A stretch of DNA of 64,000 bases from an uncultured Pelagibacteraceae bacterium (GCA_902597515.1 CACJYB010000003.1:1-64000), one strand, 5' to 3'. Numbered from the stretch's first letter, positions 1 through 11,699 are shown. Notes: a model not told the origin generated them from the sequence alone. Made by a program: numbers and translations.

Positions 1-399
1 ACAGATGGAACAATGACTCCTATCGATCTTCAAATGGATTGGATAGTAAGCAAGAAGAAATACGATTTCATAGGAAAAAGATCTCTTTATAGATCTGATA
101 CAATGAGAGAAGATAGAAAGCAATTAGTAGGTTTATTAACTGATGATCCAAATATTGTTTTAGAAGAAGGAGCACAAATAGTTTCTGAGTTAAATCAAAG
201 TCCAGTAGAAATGCTTGGACATGTAACTTCAAGTTATTTCAGTCCAAACCTAAAGAAATCAATAGCACTTGCAGTACTTAGAGGTGGAAAAGATATGATG
301 GGAAAAAAACTTTTTGTGCCCATGGAAAATAAAAATATTAATGTCACTGTTGCAAATCCAGTATTTTATGATGAGAAAAATGAGAGGTTAAATGCTTAA
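1..399 (+). CDS. soxA: Sarcosine oxidase alpha subunit / GcvT-like C-terminus (5' truncated by window)
   Basis: Open frame from base 1 (TDGTMTPIDLQMDWIVSKKKYDFIGKRSL...), GcvT C-terminal style; overlaps the following gamma-subunit-like ORF. Confidence 0.75.
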   Translation, partial: TDGTMTPIDLQMDWIVSKKKYDFIGKRSLYRSDTMREDRKQLVGLLTDDPNIVLEEGAQIVSELNQSPVEMLGHVTSSYFSPNLKKSIALAVLRGGKDMMGKKLFVPMENKNINVTVANPVFYDEKNERLNA

Positions 400-955
400 C
401 TATAATTCAGTTATTAAAAATGAAATTAAGCAAGAAAGTATTTCCGTAAAGGAAATCTACCCAGTAATAAAAATTAATATAAGAGGTAAAAAAAGAGAAT
501 TTTTAACATATGTTGGTAAAAATCTTAATATGATCTTGCCTACAGAAGCAAACACTTCAACAACAAGTGATAAATTAACAGCAATATGGCTTAGTCCAGA
601 CGAATGGATGATAATCTCAAATGAGCTGGCAAGTAAAGACCCTAATAAATCTGATCTATATGAAATGTTATTTAATAGTATTTCAAAAACAAATTTAGGT
701 GCTGTTATAGATGTAACAGATCAATTTGTTCAATTAGAACTTAAAGGTGAAAATGTCTATGAAATCTTTTCAGCAGGATCTCCCTTTAATTTTAATGAAT
801 TTAAAGAAAAAAAAGGATCAACAACTCAAACAATTTTAAATCATGTAGATGTAATTCTGCACCATAAAGATGAAAATGTTGTAAATCTGTTTGTTAGAAG
901 ATCTTTTGCTGAGCATCTTTGTTCTTGGATTGAAGACTGCTCTTCTAGACTATAA
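392..955 (+). CDS. soxG: Sarcosine oxidase gamma subunit
   Basis: 187 aa, 'WLSPDEWMII...DVTDQFVQLELKG' pattern; overlaps soxA end. Confidence 0.75.
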   Translation: MLNYNSVIKNEIKQESISVKEIYPVIKINIRGKKREFLTYVGKNLNMILPTEANTSTTSDKLTAIWLSPDEWMIISNELASKDPNKSDLYEMLFNSISKTNLGAVIDVTDQFVQLELKGENVYEIFSAGSPFNFNEFKEKKGSTTQTILNHVDVILHHKDENVVNLFVRRSFAEHLCSWIEDCSSRL

Positions 956-971
956 AAATATTTAAAATTAG

Positions 972-2258
972 TTAACAAGACTTTAAAACAAATCCTGTTT
1001 CATTAACATATTCCTTGCATTTCTTTCTATCATCTTGTGTTATTTCTTTAGCAGGATTTAAACATTCTATTACCCTGCCAATAGAATCTCTACCTGTACA
1101 TGTAGTAGGTTGTGCCTTATAACCCAATGGTAAATATACTAAGCTGTAATAGTCGTAATGTCTATCTGTAGAATGGGCAGTTATAATTCTATTATTATCA
1201 AAATCAATAACTACTGTTTGACCAGCAAAACCATCTAACATCATTATAATTCTATCTTCTAATCCGATTGGGTCAAAGTGAAACTGACCACCATAACTTT
1301 GTGTAGCCTGAAAGTTACCTTTAAACTTACTATATTCATATTTGCCTTTATCAATTCTTGTTTCATACATTGTTTTTAAATACTTACCAACACAAGTATC
1401 ATTATTCCAATGATTCATTATCATGTTAGCAATTCTTACATAATCATATCTGTCTGCATAGAATGAATATCTTCCGTATTCACCAGATTTTCTGTTACCA
1501 GTTTTTTTAGCATATAAAGTCTTATGAAAATAAACTCTTTTAGCAACTTTAGCGTCTTCTACAAATATCTTATGTAATAGCTTGTTCCAGTCATCACCAG
1601 TTTTGTAAATAACATAGTTCATAATAACATTGGTTGTTAAAGCAGAGTAATTGTAATTAACACCAGGTGTTATACCTTCTTTGCCTTTAAAGTATTTCTT
1701 CATAACTTTTTTAATTGGAATAGTATTTGTGTTAGGACCCTTACCCATCCAAGCGTTATCTTTTCTATATTTGGCGTGACCAATATATGGATCATCACCT
1801 GCTGTCATATGTAATAAATCAATTAACTTTTGATTTTCGTATAAAGTACCTACAACAGTTGGGTAATCAATTCTTTCAAAAACTGTATGATTAATATAAC
1901 CACCACACATAGCATAACCTGTAACTAAACCTACCAAAGACTTACCTACAGAATGTGAAGGATATGGTCCTTTGTATTTACTTTTTCTATTTTGATCAAC
2001 TAAAATTTTGTTGTTTTCAAATAAGATATAAGAAACTAAACCAGTTTTTTTATCTGATATTTGTTGTTCAACTGTTTTTGATAATCTGCTAGTTTCTAAA
2101 TCAAATTCAAACTCATAGGCGTTATCATTTTTTTTATCACCTATTTTATATTTGTGGTGACAATTAAAACAATATTTTTCATTAGAATGATGAGCAAAAG
2201 CAAAGTCCATCATAATAAAGAAGATTGAGATACAAAAAAATGAAATTAATTTTTTCAA
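972..2258 (-). CDS. Exported serine hydrolase, beta-lactamase/6-aminohexanoate-dimer hydrolase-like
   Basis: Signal peptide; SxxK (HSVGKSLVG) and 'YNYSALTTN' motifs; an N-terminal CFNCH motif. Confidence 0.7.
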   Translation of the reverse strand: MKKLISFFCISIFFIMMDFAFAHHSNEKYCFNCHHKYKIGDKKNDNAYEFEFDLETSRLSKTVEQQISDKKTGLVSYILFENNKILVDQNRKSKYKGPYPSHSVGKSLVGLVTGYAMCGGYINHTVFERIDYPTVVGTLYENQKLIDLLHMTAGDDPYIGHAKYRKDNAWMGKGPNTNTIPIKKVMKKYFKGKEGITPGVNYNYSALTTNVIMNYVIYKTGDDWNKLLHKIFVEDAKVAKRVYFHKTLYAKKTGNRKSGEYGRYSFYADRYDYVRIANMIMNHWNNDTCVGKYLKTMYETRIDKGKYEYSKFKGNFQATQSYGGQFHFDPIGLEDRIIMMLDGFAGQTVVIDFDNNRIITAHSTDRHYDYYSLVYLPLGYKAQPTTCTGRDSIGRVIECLNPAKEITQDDRKKCKEYVNETGFVLKSC

Positions 2259-2261
2259 ACC

Positions 2262-2792
2262 TTACCTTTTTTTTCTTCTAAAGTCCCATGGCATTTCAAA
2301 TTTACCTTGCCAAAGGCCTTTTTTTTCATTTTTAGCATTAATTTCGTTTGATATATATTTTTTTGAGTATTTTCTATAAGCTACTGCATAACCGTTTGAA
2401 ACTAGCCAAGAATTCAGATTTAAATTTTTTTTATAACATTCTCCAATAAATCTTTTGTATCTATCAACATCCAAAATTTTACAAGTTATTACTTTGTTAT
2501 TTATTTTTTTTTGTAATTTTTGAGTTGAAATTTTTCCACATGGATAATCTTTAGTAAAAGTAAAAAAAATTATTGTTAGATATGGTTTTTTACACATTTG
2601 CTTGAATTCAGGTGCATCAATTCCATATAATCTTATCTTTTTTGAATTTATTTTTATTGTATCTCCATCAATAATTTGAGCATTTCCAGAAATTTCTTTA
2701 ATCTCTTCAGACCTAACATCGTTATATGTGAGAATAAAAAAAATCGAACAAATTATAATTAAAATTATCACTTTCCTTTTTGTAAAAAACAT
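2262..2792 (-). CDS. Thermonuclease (SNase) family protein, exported
   Basis: N-terminal hydrophobic segment, 'IIDGDTIKINSKKIRLYGIDAPE', 'GYAVAYRKYS', 'KGLWQGKFEMPWDFR'. Confidence 0.85.
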   Translation of the reverse strand: MFFTKRKVIILIIICSIFFILTYNDVRSEEIKEISGNAQIIDGDTIKINSKKIRLYGIDAPEFKQMCKKPYLTIIFFTFTKDYPCGKISTQKLQKKINNKVITCKILDVDRYKRFIGECYKKNLNLNSWLVSNGYAVAYRKYSKKYISNEINAKNEKKGLWQGKFEMPWDFRRKKR

Positions 2793-2804
2793 ATTTAAAA
2801 AATA

Positions 2805-4142
2805 TTAAATATTAGCTAATTTATGTTTAATATAATATTTGACATAAAAAAGTAACATCAATGATATCAACCATTGAAAGATAGCCCAAATATAAAAAAA
2901 AGTTTTAAAATCTGCATTTAAATACTTTGCAATGTAAAAGGATAAAACTGGTACTATAACATTTCTGGCAATATTATTAATCATAGCTTTTTCAGATTTT
3001 TTTAAAGCCATAAAAAATCCATTTGATAAGAAAAATATTGGATAAGCAGGTAAAATAAATGCTGAAATCTTAAGGTACATCGAGCCATGCATAATTACCT
3101 CTGGGTTTGAAGAAAAGAATTTAGGAACAATGTCAGCACTTATAAAAATAACTACACCAGCGATTAACATTATAAATAGACCGTATTTTATTGAGGTAAA
3201 ATAGGATTGCTCCACTCTATCGTAATATTTTGCACCAATATTTTGCGCTATTATAGAAATTATTGCTGTATTAATTCCTAATATTGGTAACAAAACTACT
3301 TGCTCAATTCTTGTAGCAGATCCATACCCTGCTACAGCATATTCACCAAATATCCCAACATATGTAAAAACAATTGTTGCAGCAATAGAATACCCTAATA
3401 TGGCAATTGTAATTGGCATTGATTGAAAAAAAATATTTTTTAAGAAGAAAAATTTAACTTTGAAATGGTCTAAAGTTATTTGTTTAATTCTTTGATTATT
3501 TAATATTTTTATCAAAATAACCAACAAAGATACAAATTGAGCAATTAAAGTTGCTATCCCAATACCAGTTATTCCTAATGGTGGTATAAATAAAAAACCA
3601 AATATAAAAATTGGATTTAAAATAATGTTTAAGAAAAAAGAAAATATTAGAACATTTCTGTAAGTTTTAGTATCTCCTTCTGCGTGTAAAAATGAATTTA
3701 ATGCTACTACTAAAATAAATAATATCGTACCTAAAAAAATTACATTTATATATTCGAGTCCAAGAATTGTTACTTCTTGAGAGGAATTCATTAATAAGAA
3801 TATCTTTTCACCAAAAGCAAATCCTAAAATAGATACAACTATCGAGATTATAATCGAATAAATGATTACATTTCCAAAATAACTTAAAACATTTTTTTCG
3901 TTTTTTTCTCCGATACTACTGCCAATCAATGATGTTCCTGCTACGGTAACTCCAATGGATGTCGCAATAATCAAAAAATATATCGGAAAAGACTTGCTCA
4001 AAGCTGATAAGGCTTCTGGCGATATTTTTCCTGCATAAAAAGTATCTACGATTGTATAAAGTGTTTGGAATAAGGTTCCTACACTTGCTGGTACAGCAAG
4101 TTTTCTTACTAACAACGAAACTTCATCTTTTAATAAATTCAT
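2805..4142 (-). CDS. MATE family efflux transporter
   Basis: 445 aa polytopic; 'LAVPASVGTLFQTLYTIVDTFYAG' MATE N-terminus. Confidence 0.85.
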   Translation of the reverse strand: MNLLKDEVSLLVRKLAVPASVGTLFQTLYTIVDTFYAGKISPEALSALSKSFPIYFLIIATSIGVTVAGTSLIGSSIGEKNEKNVLSYFGNVIIYSIIISIVVSILGFAFGEKIFLLMNSSQEVTILGLEYINVIFLGTILFILVVALNSFLHAEGDTKTYRNVLIFSFFLNIILNPIFIFGFLFIPPLGITGIGIATLIAQFVSLLVILIKILNNQRIKQITLDHFKVKFFFLKNIFFQSMPITIAILGYSIAATIVFTYVGIFGEYAVAGYGSATRIEQVVLLPILGINTAIISIIAQNIGAKYYDRVEQSYFTSIKYGLFIMLIAGVVIFISADIVPKFFSSNPEVIMHGSMYLKISAFILPAYPIFFLSNGFFMALKKSEKAMINNIARNVIVPVLSFYIAKYLNADFKTFFYIWAIFQWLISLMLLFYVKYYIKHKLANI

Positions 4143-4156
4143 TAATTTAAGATTTA

Positions 4157-5062
4157 TTAATACTCTTTTTGGAAGATATGTCTTTTTCCTACTTCTTTAG
4201 CAAGATTAATTTGTTTTTGTCTCATCCTAAATCTTGATTTTTGATGATCTGTTAGATTGTCGTGACAATTTGGACATGAAACACCCTCTTCATATTTTTT
4301 TGATTTTTTATCCTTACGAGATACAGGCTTCCTACAACCGCTACACATTGAGTAAGAACCAACTTTTAGACCATGTTTTAAACTAATCCTGTTATCAAAA
4401 ACAAAGCATTCACCTTTCCATAAACTTTTTTTCCTATTTGTTTTTTTAAGATAATTTAAAATTCCACCATTTAACTGATAAATGTTATTAAACCCTTTAT
4501 TCTCCAAATATACAGATGCCTTTTCACAACGAATTCCACCAGTACAAAACATAGCTATAGGTTGATTTTTTTTTAATTTTTTTAGATATTTTGGAAAATC
4601 TCTAAAGTTATCAACATCAGGATTGATTGCCCCCTTAAATGTTCCAACATCATACTCAAATGGTTTTCTCGCATCTATTAGAACAGTATCCTTTTCTCTA
4701 ATCAGCTTATTCCATTTGATTGGATCTACATGGCTATCTTTTTTCTTTATTCTTTTATTTAAAAATAAGTTCATAGGAACAACTTCGTTTTTGATTTTCA
4801 CTTTAGGTTTATGAAATGGTTGGAATAAGCTTTTAGACTTATTGCTGCTGTTAAATTCTTTAAATTTAAAAGCTCTTTTTAAATTGTTAATTGTGAATTT
4901 AATGTCTGCAGCTTTACCAGAGATAGTTCCATTAACCCCTTCTTTGGAGATAATTATCGTGCCTCTAATGTTTTTCTTTTTTAAAGTTTCTAATAAAACT
5001 TTTTGATTTTTCTTTAGATAAGAAATTTTAACAAATTTATAAAAGCCAATTACTTCAAACAT
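4157..5062 (-). CDS. trhO: Rhodanese-domain tRNA uridine hydroxylase (TrhO/YceA family)
   Basis: 'GVNGTISG', 'DARKPFEYDVGTFKGA', 'MFCTGGIRCEKAS' rhodanese loop. Confidence 0.85.
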   Translation of the reverse strand: MFEVIGFYKFVKISYLKKNQKVLLETLKKKNIRGTIIISKEGVNGTISGKAADIKFTINNLKRAFKFKEFNSSNKSKSLFQPFHKPKVKIKNEVVPMNLFLNKRIKKKDSHVDPIKWNKLIREKDTVLIDARKPFEYDVGTFKGAINPDVDNFRDFPKYLKKLKKNQPIAMFCTGGIRCEKASVYLENKGFNNIYQLNGGILNYLKKTNRKKSLWKGECFVFDNRISLKHGLKVGSYSMCSGCRKPVSRKDKKSKKYEEGVSCPNCHDNLTDHQKSRFRMRQKQINLAKEVGKRHIFQKEY

Positions 5063-5712
5063 TATAATTTTCTACAAACGGTCATTCCATCTCCAAGAGG
5101 AATTATTAATTTTTCAACCCTTGTATCCTCTGAGATATGACTATTAAACTCTTTAATATATTTAGTAAATTTATCATTATTGTTTTCATTAACAACTTCT
5201 CCATACCATAAAACATTATCAATAATTATTAGACCATTTTGGTTCAATAATTGTAAAGAACGTTCATAGTATTCAATATAATTCATTTTATCAGCATCGA
5301 TAAAAACTAAATCAAACTTTTCATTTTTAATTTCTTCTAAACTTTCTAAAGCAGGTTTAATTAATGTTTTTATTTTATGGTCTTGATTAGCTTTTTTAAA
5401 AAAATCTATTGCAACTTTATTGGTTTCTTCATTTTTATCTAAAGCAATTATTTTGCCATCATCTAATAATGCCAAAGCCATAGATAACGTACTTAATCCT
5501 GTAAATGTACCTATCTCTAAAATTTTTTTGATATTTGAAATTTTTATAATTAAATGCAGAAATTGACTTTGTGAAATTGAGATTTGCATTCTTTTGATGT
5601 CACCAAGAGAATTGTTGTAATCAATTATTTCTTTTTGGACTGGATGTAAATTAAATCCATGACTTAAAATATACTCTTGGAGTTCTTTAGTTATATTTAG
5701 GTCTGAACCCAT
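5062..5712 (-). CDS. Class I SAM-dependent O-methyltransferase
   Basis: 'KKILEIGTFTGLSTLSMA', 'FDLVFIDADKMNYIEYY', 'IIIDNVLWYGEV'. Confidence 0.85.
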   Translation of the reverse strand: MGSDLNITKELQEYILSHGFNLHPVQKEIIDYNNSLGDIKRMQISISQSQFLHLIIKISNIKKILEIGTFTGLSTLSMALALLDDGKIIALDKNEETNKVAIDFFKKANQDHKIKTLIKPALESLEEIKNEKFDLVFIDADKMNYIEYYERSLQLLNQNGLIIIDNVLWYGEVVNENNNDKFTKYIKEFNSHISEDTRVEKLIIPLGDGMTVCRKL

Positions 5713-5717
5713 AAATT

Positions 5718-7181
5718 CTAAAGTTTTTTCTTTAAAATCTCATTAACTAATTGAGGATTTGCTTTTCCACCAGAAACTTTCATTACTTGGCCAACAAAGA
5801 AACCAAATAATTTGACTTTACCCGATTTATATTCGGTAGCTTTATCTCTGTTATCATCAATAACCTTATCTATCAGCGCCTCAAGTGCTTTTGGATCACT
5901 CTCTTGTTTTAAACCCTTTTCTTCAACAATTTTCTGAGGATCTTTGTCGCCTTCCATCATTTGTTCGAAAACTGTTTTTGCAATTTTTCCAGAAATTGTT
6001 CCGTCTTTAATTAAATTAATTAATTTTGATAAGTTGCCTGGACTTATAGGGCTTTCAGTTATTTCTATATTTTTTTCATTTAACGCTGCAAATAATTCAC
6101 CAATTATCCAATTTGTTGCAAGTTTTACATCAGACTTCTTAATTACATTTTCAAAGTAATTTGATGTTTCAATATCAGAAACTAAAATGTTTGCTTCATA
6201 AGCAGATAACTTGAATTTTTCTATAAATCTTTTTTTCTTTTCATCTGGTAGCTCTGGAATTTCTAATTTTAAGTTTTCAATGAAATCATCTGAAACTTCT
6301 AATGGCAATAAGTCTGGATCTGGAAAATATCTATAATCATGAGCATCTTCTTTTGATCTCATTGATCTAGTTTCATTCTTTTTAGTATCAAAAAGTCTTG
6401 TTTCTTGATCAATCGTTTGACCATCCTCAATTAAATCAACTTGTCTATTAGCTTCGTATTCAATTGCCATCTGCATGAACTTTATTGAGTTAACATTTTT
6501 TATCTCACACCTAGTTCCAAACTCTTTTGAACCTTTTTTTCTAACAGATACATTTACATCGGCTCTTAAAGATCCTTCCTGCATGTTTCCATCACAGGTG
6601 CCTAAATATCTCATTATAGATCTTAATTTTTTAATATATGCATTTACTTCATCTGGAGATCTTAGGTCGGGTTTGCTTACAATTTCCATTAAAGCCACAC
6701 CTGATCTGTTTAAATCTACAAAAGTATTTCCAGGATCTAGATCATGAATACTTTTACCCGCATCTTGCTCCAAGTGTAATCTTTCTATACCTACCTCTTT
6801 TTGACCGTCTGGCATATCAAGTATTACTTTACCCTCACCTACAATTGGATCTTTGAATTGTGAGATTTGATACCCCTGAGGTAAATCAGCATAAAAATAA
6901 TTTTTTCTATCAAAGACAGATCTCTTATTTATTTTAGCTTTTAAACCAATTCCTGTTTTAATAGCTTGTTTTACGCAATACTCGTTTATTACTGGCAACA
7001 TTCCGGGAAATGCTGCATCAACTAAACTTACTTGGGTATTTGGCTCAGCTCCAAATTTGGTCGCTGATGTTGAGAATAATTTTGATTCCGATGTAACTTG
7101 AGCATGAACCTCTAAACCAATGACAACTTCATATTGATTATCATGTCTATTAATTAGATATTCAGATTTGTTCTTACTCAC
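5718..7181 (-). CDS. gatB: Asp-tRNA(Asn)/Glu-tRNA(Gln) amidotransferase subunit B
   Basis: '[12 protein letters not shown]...SKLFS', '[16 protein letters not shown]'. Confidence 0.95.
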   Translation of the reverse strand: MSKNKSEYLINRHDNQYEVVIGLEVHAQVTSESKLFSTSATKFGAEPNTQVSLVDAAFPGMLPVINEYCVKQAIKTGIGLKAKINKRSVFDRKNYFYADLPQGYQISQFKDPIVGEGKVILDMPDGQKEVGIERLHLEQDAGKSIHDLDPGNTFVDLNRSGVALMEIVSKPDLRSPDEVNAYIKKLRSIMRYLGTCDGNMQEGSLRADVNVSVRKKGSKEFGTRCEIKNVNSIKFMQMAIEYEANRQVDLIEDGQTIDQETRLFDTKKNETRSMRSKEDAHDYRYFPDPDLLPLEVSDDFIENLKLEIPELPDEKKKRFIEKFKLSAYEANILVSDIETSNYFENVIKKSDVKLATNWIIGELFAALNEKNIEITESPISPGNLSKLINLIKDGTISGKIAKTVFEQMMEGDKDPQKIVEEKGLKQESDPKALEALIDKVIDDNRDKATEYKSGKVKLFGFFVGQVMKVSGGKANPQLVNEILKKKL

Positions 7182-8635
7182 TTAATCCACCAATCAGTAA
7201 TATTGTTTTTAAAATTAATTTTTTCTTCCATAGCATATGCAATGTTTAAAATATTTTGTTCATCAAAAGCCTTACCAATTATCTGTAATCCCAATGGATA
7301 CCCTTTAGCATCATGGCCTGCAGGTATAGAAATTCCAGGTAAACCTGCTAAATTTACAGGAACAGTAAAAATATCATTTAAATACATTGAAACTGGATCA
7401 TTTGTTTTTTCACCAATTTTAAACGCAGAACTTGGAGTGGATGGGGTTAGAATTGCATCAACTTTTTTATAAGCATCATCAAAATCATTTTTAATAAGTT
7501 TTCTTACCTTTTGAGCTTTAAGATAATAAGCATCATAATATCCTGAAGATAAAACATAGGTTCCAATCATTATTCTTCTTTGAACTTCAGCACCAAATCC
7601 TTCAGATCTAGTTTTTTCATACATATCAATAAGATTTTCTCCTTCAGCTCTAAAACCATATTTAACACCATCGTATCTAGCCAAATTAGATGAGGCCTCT
7701 GCTGGTGCTACGATGTAATAAGTTGGTAGTGCATAATTAGTATGAGGTAGAGATATATCGATAATCTCAGCACCACAATCTTTTGCGTATTCAATACCTT
7801 TTTTCCATAGGTCTTCTATTTCTTTAGGCATGCCATCTACTCTATATTCTTTGGGTATTCCTATTTTTTTACCTTTAATATCTTTTGTTAATTCTTTGCT
7901 GTACTCGTTTCTTTTAAAGTCTATTGATGTAGAATCTTTTTCATCATAAGTGCTAATAACTTCCTGTAACAATGCACAATCTTTAACATTTTGTGCCATT
8001 GGACCAGCTTGATCTAAAGATGATGCAAATGCTACAATTCCGTATCTAGAGCAACTACCATAAGTAGGTTTTAATCCGACAATTCCAGTAAATGAAGCAG
8101 GCTGTCTTATAGATCCGCCTGTATCTGTTCCAATAGTTATTGGTGTTAATTGAGCTGCTACAGCAGAAGACGATCCACCAGAGGATCCTCCTGGAACTAA
8201 ATTCTTATCAATTGGGTTTTGTACATTACCAAAAAAACTAGTTTCATTAGATGAACCCATTGCAAATTCATCACAATTTAATTTACCCATTAGGATAGCT
8301 CCTTCATTCCAAATGTTTTGTGTGACTGTTGACTCGTATGTTGGAACAAAGTTATTTAAAATCTTACTACCTGCCGTAGTTCTTAAATCTCTTGTACAAA
8401 ATAAATCTTTTACAGCCATCGGAATACCAGGTAATTTCAGATCAAGATTAGGTTTTTCATCAAATTTTTTTGCTTTATTTAAAGCATTTGTATAATCTTC
8501 AGTTATATATGAATTTAATTCTTTTGATTTTTCTGATCTTTCAACAAATGCTTTAGTAACTTCACTTGAGGAAAGTTTTTTACCTTTTATATTTTCTACT
8601 AACTCAGATAATGATTGTTTAGTTATATCTGACAT
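7178..8635 (-). CDS. gatA: Asp-tRNA(Asn)/Glu-tRNA(Gln) amidotransferase subunit A
   Basis: Amidase signature '[13 protein letters not shown]...[12 protein letters not shown]'. Confidence 0.95.
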   Translation of the reverse strand: MSDITKQSLSELVENIKGKKLSSSEVTKAFVERSEKSKELNSYITEDYTNALNKAKKFDEKPNLDLKLPGIPMAVKDLFCTRDLRTTAGSKILNNFVPTYESTVTQNIWNEGAILMGKLNCDEFAMGSSNETSFFGNVQNPIDKNLVPGGSSGGSSSAVAAQLTPITIGTDTGGSIRQPASFTGIVGLKPTYGSCSRYGIVAFASSLDQAGPMAQNVKDCALLQEVISTYDEKDSTSIDFKRNEYSKELTKDIKGKKIGIPKEYRVDGMPKEIEDLWKKGIEYAKDCGAEIIDISLPHTNYALPTYYIVAPAEASSNLARYDGVKYGFRAEGENLIDMYEKTRSEGFGAEVQRRIMIGTYVLSSGYYDAYYLKAQKVRKLIKNDFDDAYKKVDAILTPSTPSSAFKIGEKTNDPVSMYLNDIFTVPVNLAGLPGISIPAGHDAKGYPLGLQIIGKAFDEQNILNIAYAMEEKINFKNNITDWWIK

Positions 8636-8922
8636 TATTCAATTACCTTTGGTACAACAAAATAATCTTCATTTTCCTTAGGAGAATTTTTTATTACTTG
8701 ATCTCTTAAGTTTTTACTTTTTACTTCATCTGACCTTAGTTTTAGAGTTGTTTCGGCAACAGAAGTTAATGGTTCAACATTGTCAGTTTTTAATTCGTTA
8801 AGTTTTTCAATAAAATCAAAAATTGAATTTAAATCTCCTGCAAGTTTCTCTGCTTTTTTCTCATCTACAGAAATTCTTGATAGTTTAGATATGTGCTTTA
8901 TTGTTTTAAGATCGATGCTCAT
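8635..8922 (-). CDS. gatC: Asp-tRNA(Asn)/Glu-tRNA(Gln) amidotransferase subunit C
   Basis: 'MSIDLKTIKHISKLSRISV...'; start moved to the internal Met; gatCAB order. Confidence 0.9.
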   Translation of the reverse strand: MSIDLKTIKHISKLSRISVDEKKAEKLAGDLNSIFDFIEKLNELKTDNVEPLTSVAETTLKLRSDEVKSKNLRDQVIKNSPKENEDYFVVPKVIE

Positions 8923-8972
8923 ATGGTATTTAAATATGTCGCAAACTATCACTTAAGTTTGAAATATACAAT

Positions 8973-9428
8973 ATGATCACTATTGAAGAATTCAAAAAAA
9001 AACAGTCTGAAACCTCTAGATTGATTGGTTTAGATCTTGGTTCAAAAAGAATCGGTGTATCAATTTGTGATGAAAAACAGTCAATAGCCACACCATTTAA
9101 AACAATCAATAAAACCAATAATGATGATCTAATCAACGAATTAAAAAAAATAATAAAAGAAAACAATATTAAAGGAATTGTTATTGGATATCCAATTAAC
9201 ATGGATGGTTCATTAGGTCCTTCTGCTCAATCAGTTAGTGATGTATCTAAAAATATAGACCAAAATATTGATGTAGAAGTTTGTTTATGGGATGAAAGAC
9301 TTTCAACTGTTGGGGCATTTAATCTATCCAGTCAGCTTGATATTAATGTCTCTAAGCGTGAAAAAAACATAGATCAAAACGCAGCTGCATTTATTCTTCA
9401 AGGAGCTATAGATTATTTAAATAATTAA
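8973..9428 (+). CDS. ruvX: Putative pre-16S rRNA nuclease / Holliday junction resolvase YqgF
   Basis: 'RLIGLDLGSKRIGVSICDE', 'VIGYPINMDGS', 'WDERLSTVGA'. Confidence 0.9.
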   Translation: MITIEEFKKKQSETSRLIGLDLGSKRIGVSICDEKQSIATPFKTINKTNNDDLINELKKIIKENNIKGIVIGYPINMDGSLGPSAQSVSDVSKNIDQNIDVEVCLWDERLSTVGAFNLSSQLDINVSKREKNIDQNAAAFILQGAIDYLNN

Positions 9429-9470
9429 TCCTTGCCATTTAGGGGCTTTATAGCTATAGAGTTAATTTTA

Positions 9471-10412
9471 ATGGCAATTAAAACCAATAAAGCTATTAAA
9501 ATCTCACAAAAACATCTGTTAGGTATCCAAGATTTATCTGTCAATGATATTAATTATATCCTGGATGAGTCAGAAGCTTTCATAAAATTAAATCAGAGTA
9601 AAAATAAAAAAATTGATGTGTTAAGAGGTAAAACACAAATAAATTTATTCTTTGAGCCATCAACCAGAACTCAAAGCTCATTTGAACTTGCTGGAAAAAG
9701 ACTTGGTGCAGATGTTATGTCAATGAATATGGGTAACTCTGCAATTAAGAAGGGTGAAACTTTGATTGATACGGCAATGACCTTAAATGCAATGCATCCT
9801 GATATAATTGTGATCAGACATCAAGACTCTGGTGCATGTAATCTATTATCTCAAAAAGTTAATTGTGTCGTATTAAATGCTGGTGATGGTAGACGCGAAC
9901 ACCCTACCCAAGCATTATTAGATGCTTTAACAATTAGAAATCGAAAAAAAAAAATTCAAGGATTAAAAATAGCAATATGTGGAGATATACTTCATTCAAG
10001 AGTAGCTAGATCAAATATTTATCTTCTTACAATGTTAGGAGCTGAGGTTAATATAGTTGCTCCATCTAACTTAATGCCAAAAGAAATTGAAAAATTTGGT
10101 GTAAATACTTTTACTGATATGAAAAAGGGCCTCAAAGATTGTGATATTGTGATGATGCTTAGATTACAAAATGAAAGAATGACCAGTTCATATCTTTCAT
10201 CGAATAGAGAATACTATGAATATTATGGATTAACGCCAGATAAACTTGATCACGCAAAGTCAGATGCTTTAATTATGCATCCTGGTCCAATGAATAGAGG
10301 GATTGAAATTGATACAAGATTAGCTGACGACATAAACAAAAGTGTAATTAAAGAACAAGTTGAATTAGGTGTTGCTGTAAGAATGGCATGCTTGAAAATA
10401 TTTTGTGAATAA
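9471..10412 (+). CDS. pyrB: Aspartate carbamoyltransferase catalytic subunit
   Basis: '[22 protein letters not shown]', '[12 protein letters not shown]'; start at the internal ATG 9471. Confidence 0.93.
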   Translation: MAIKTNKAIKISQKHLLGIQDLSVNDINYILDESEAFIKLNQSKNKKIDVLRGKTQINLFFEPSTRTQSSFELAGKRLGADVMSMNMGNSAIKKGETLIDTAMTLNAMHPDIIVIRHQDSGACNLLSQKVNCVVLNAGDGRREHPTQALLDALTIRNRKKKIQGLKIAICGDILHSRVARSNIYLLTMLGAEVNIVAPSNLMPKEIEKFGVNTFTDMKKGLKDCDIVMMLRLQNERMTSSYLSSNREYYEYYGLTPDKLDHAKSDALIMHPGPMNRGIEIDTRLADDINKSVIKEQVELGVAVRMACLKIFCE

Positions 10413-11699
10413 ATGAAAAAAAAATACTTTATAAATGCAAATATTATAGATCCTCATAATTCTATAAATGAATATGGTGGATTAATAATTGGAGAAGATG
10501 GAAAGATAGAAGCAATAGGAAAAAAGGTAAATACAAACAATTTACCAACTAGAGAAAAGCCTGCTGACTTAAAAGGTAAATATATATTTCCTGGTATAGT
10601 AGATATGAGAGTTTTTGTAGGCGAACCAGGATATGAATATAAAGAAAATTTTAGAACTTTAAGTAATGCTGCATTATCTGGTGGTGTTACCTCAGTTGTA
10701 ACGATGCCTAATACAGACCCAATTATAGATAATGTATCAATTGTAGATTTTTTAAAAAGAAGAGGACGTGATAAGTCTAAAATAAATATCTTTCCTTGCG
10801 CTTCTCTAACTCAAAACACTGAAGGCACCAATATGACTGAATTTGGGTTGCTAGCCAAAAAAGGAATTATAGCATTTACTGATGGTGTAAAAACAATTCA
10901 AAATACTAGACTTATGTCTAGAATTATGAATTCAGCCAAAGATTTGGGATGTCTTATAATGCAACATGCTGAAGATTACGATTTGGCTAAAAATGGAATG
11001 ATCAATTCTGGCATTATTGCAACAAAACTAGGCTTATCAAGCATACCAGATATTGCAGAAAGAATTATAATTGAAAGAGACCTTACTCTCTTAGAAAAAA
11101 CTAAATGTCGATATCATATATCTCAACTATCAGCAGGAAAATCCGTAGATATAATTAAGGAACGTAAACAAAATGTTAAATTTACTTGTGGTGTGTCAAT
11201 AAATAACCTCTCATTAAATGAAAATGATATTGGAGATTTTAGAACATTTTTAAAATTATCACCTCCACTAAGAAGAGAAGAAGATAGAGAAGCTTTAGTT
11301 CAAGGATTAAAAGATAAAACCATTGATGTAATTGTTTCTGACCATAAACCTGAAGATGAAGAATCTAAAAGATTAACTTTTGCTCAAGCTGCAACAGGTG
11401 CATCTGGTATTGAAACATTGTTATCTTTAAGTTTAGAATTATTTCATAACGGATCTGTAAAACTTGAAACTATAATTCAAGCTTTAACCTCTAACCCAGC
11501 AAAAATATTAAATATAAATAAAGGAAACCTGTCTATTGGAAATGATGCTGATTTTTGTATAGTGGATATTAATAAACCATGGATTGTAAAAAAAGAAAAT
11601 TTAATCTCTAAATCAAAAAATACTTCAATTGAAGATAAGAAACTTCAAGGAAAAGTAACCAATACATTTGTAAAAGGTATAGAATTATTTAAAATATAA
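10413..11699 (+). CDS. pyrC: Dihydroorotase
   Basis: 'GKYIFPGIVDMRVFVGEPGYEYKE', 'SDHKPEDEESK', adjacent to pyrB. Confidence 0.9.
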   Translation: MKKKYFINANIIDPHNSINEYGGLIIGEDGKIEAIGKKVNTNNLPTREKPADLKGKYIFPGIVDMRVFVGEPGYEYKENFRTLSNAALSGGVTSVVTMPNTDPIIDNVSIVDFLKRRGRDKSKINIFPCASLTQNTEGTNMTEFGLLAKKGIIAFTDGVKTIQNTRLMSRIMNSAKDLGCLIMQHAEDYDLAKNGMINSGIIATKLGLSSIPDIAERIIIERDLTLLEKTKCRYHISQLSAGKSVDIIKERKQNVKFTCGVSINNLSLNENDIGDFRTFLKLSPPLRREEDREALVQGLKDKTIDVIVSDHKPEDEESKRLTFAQAATGASGIETLLSLSLELFHNGSVKLETIIQALTSNPAKILNINKGNLSIGNDADFCIVDINKPWIVKKENLISKSKNTSIEDKKLQGKVTNTFVKGIELFKI

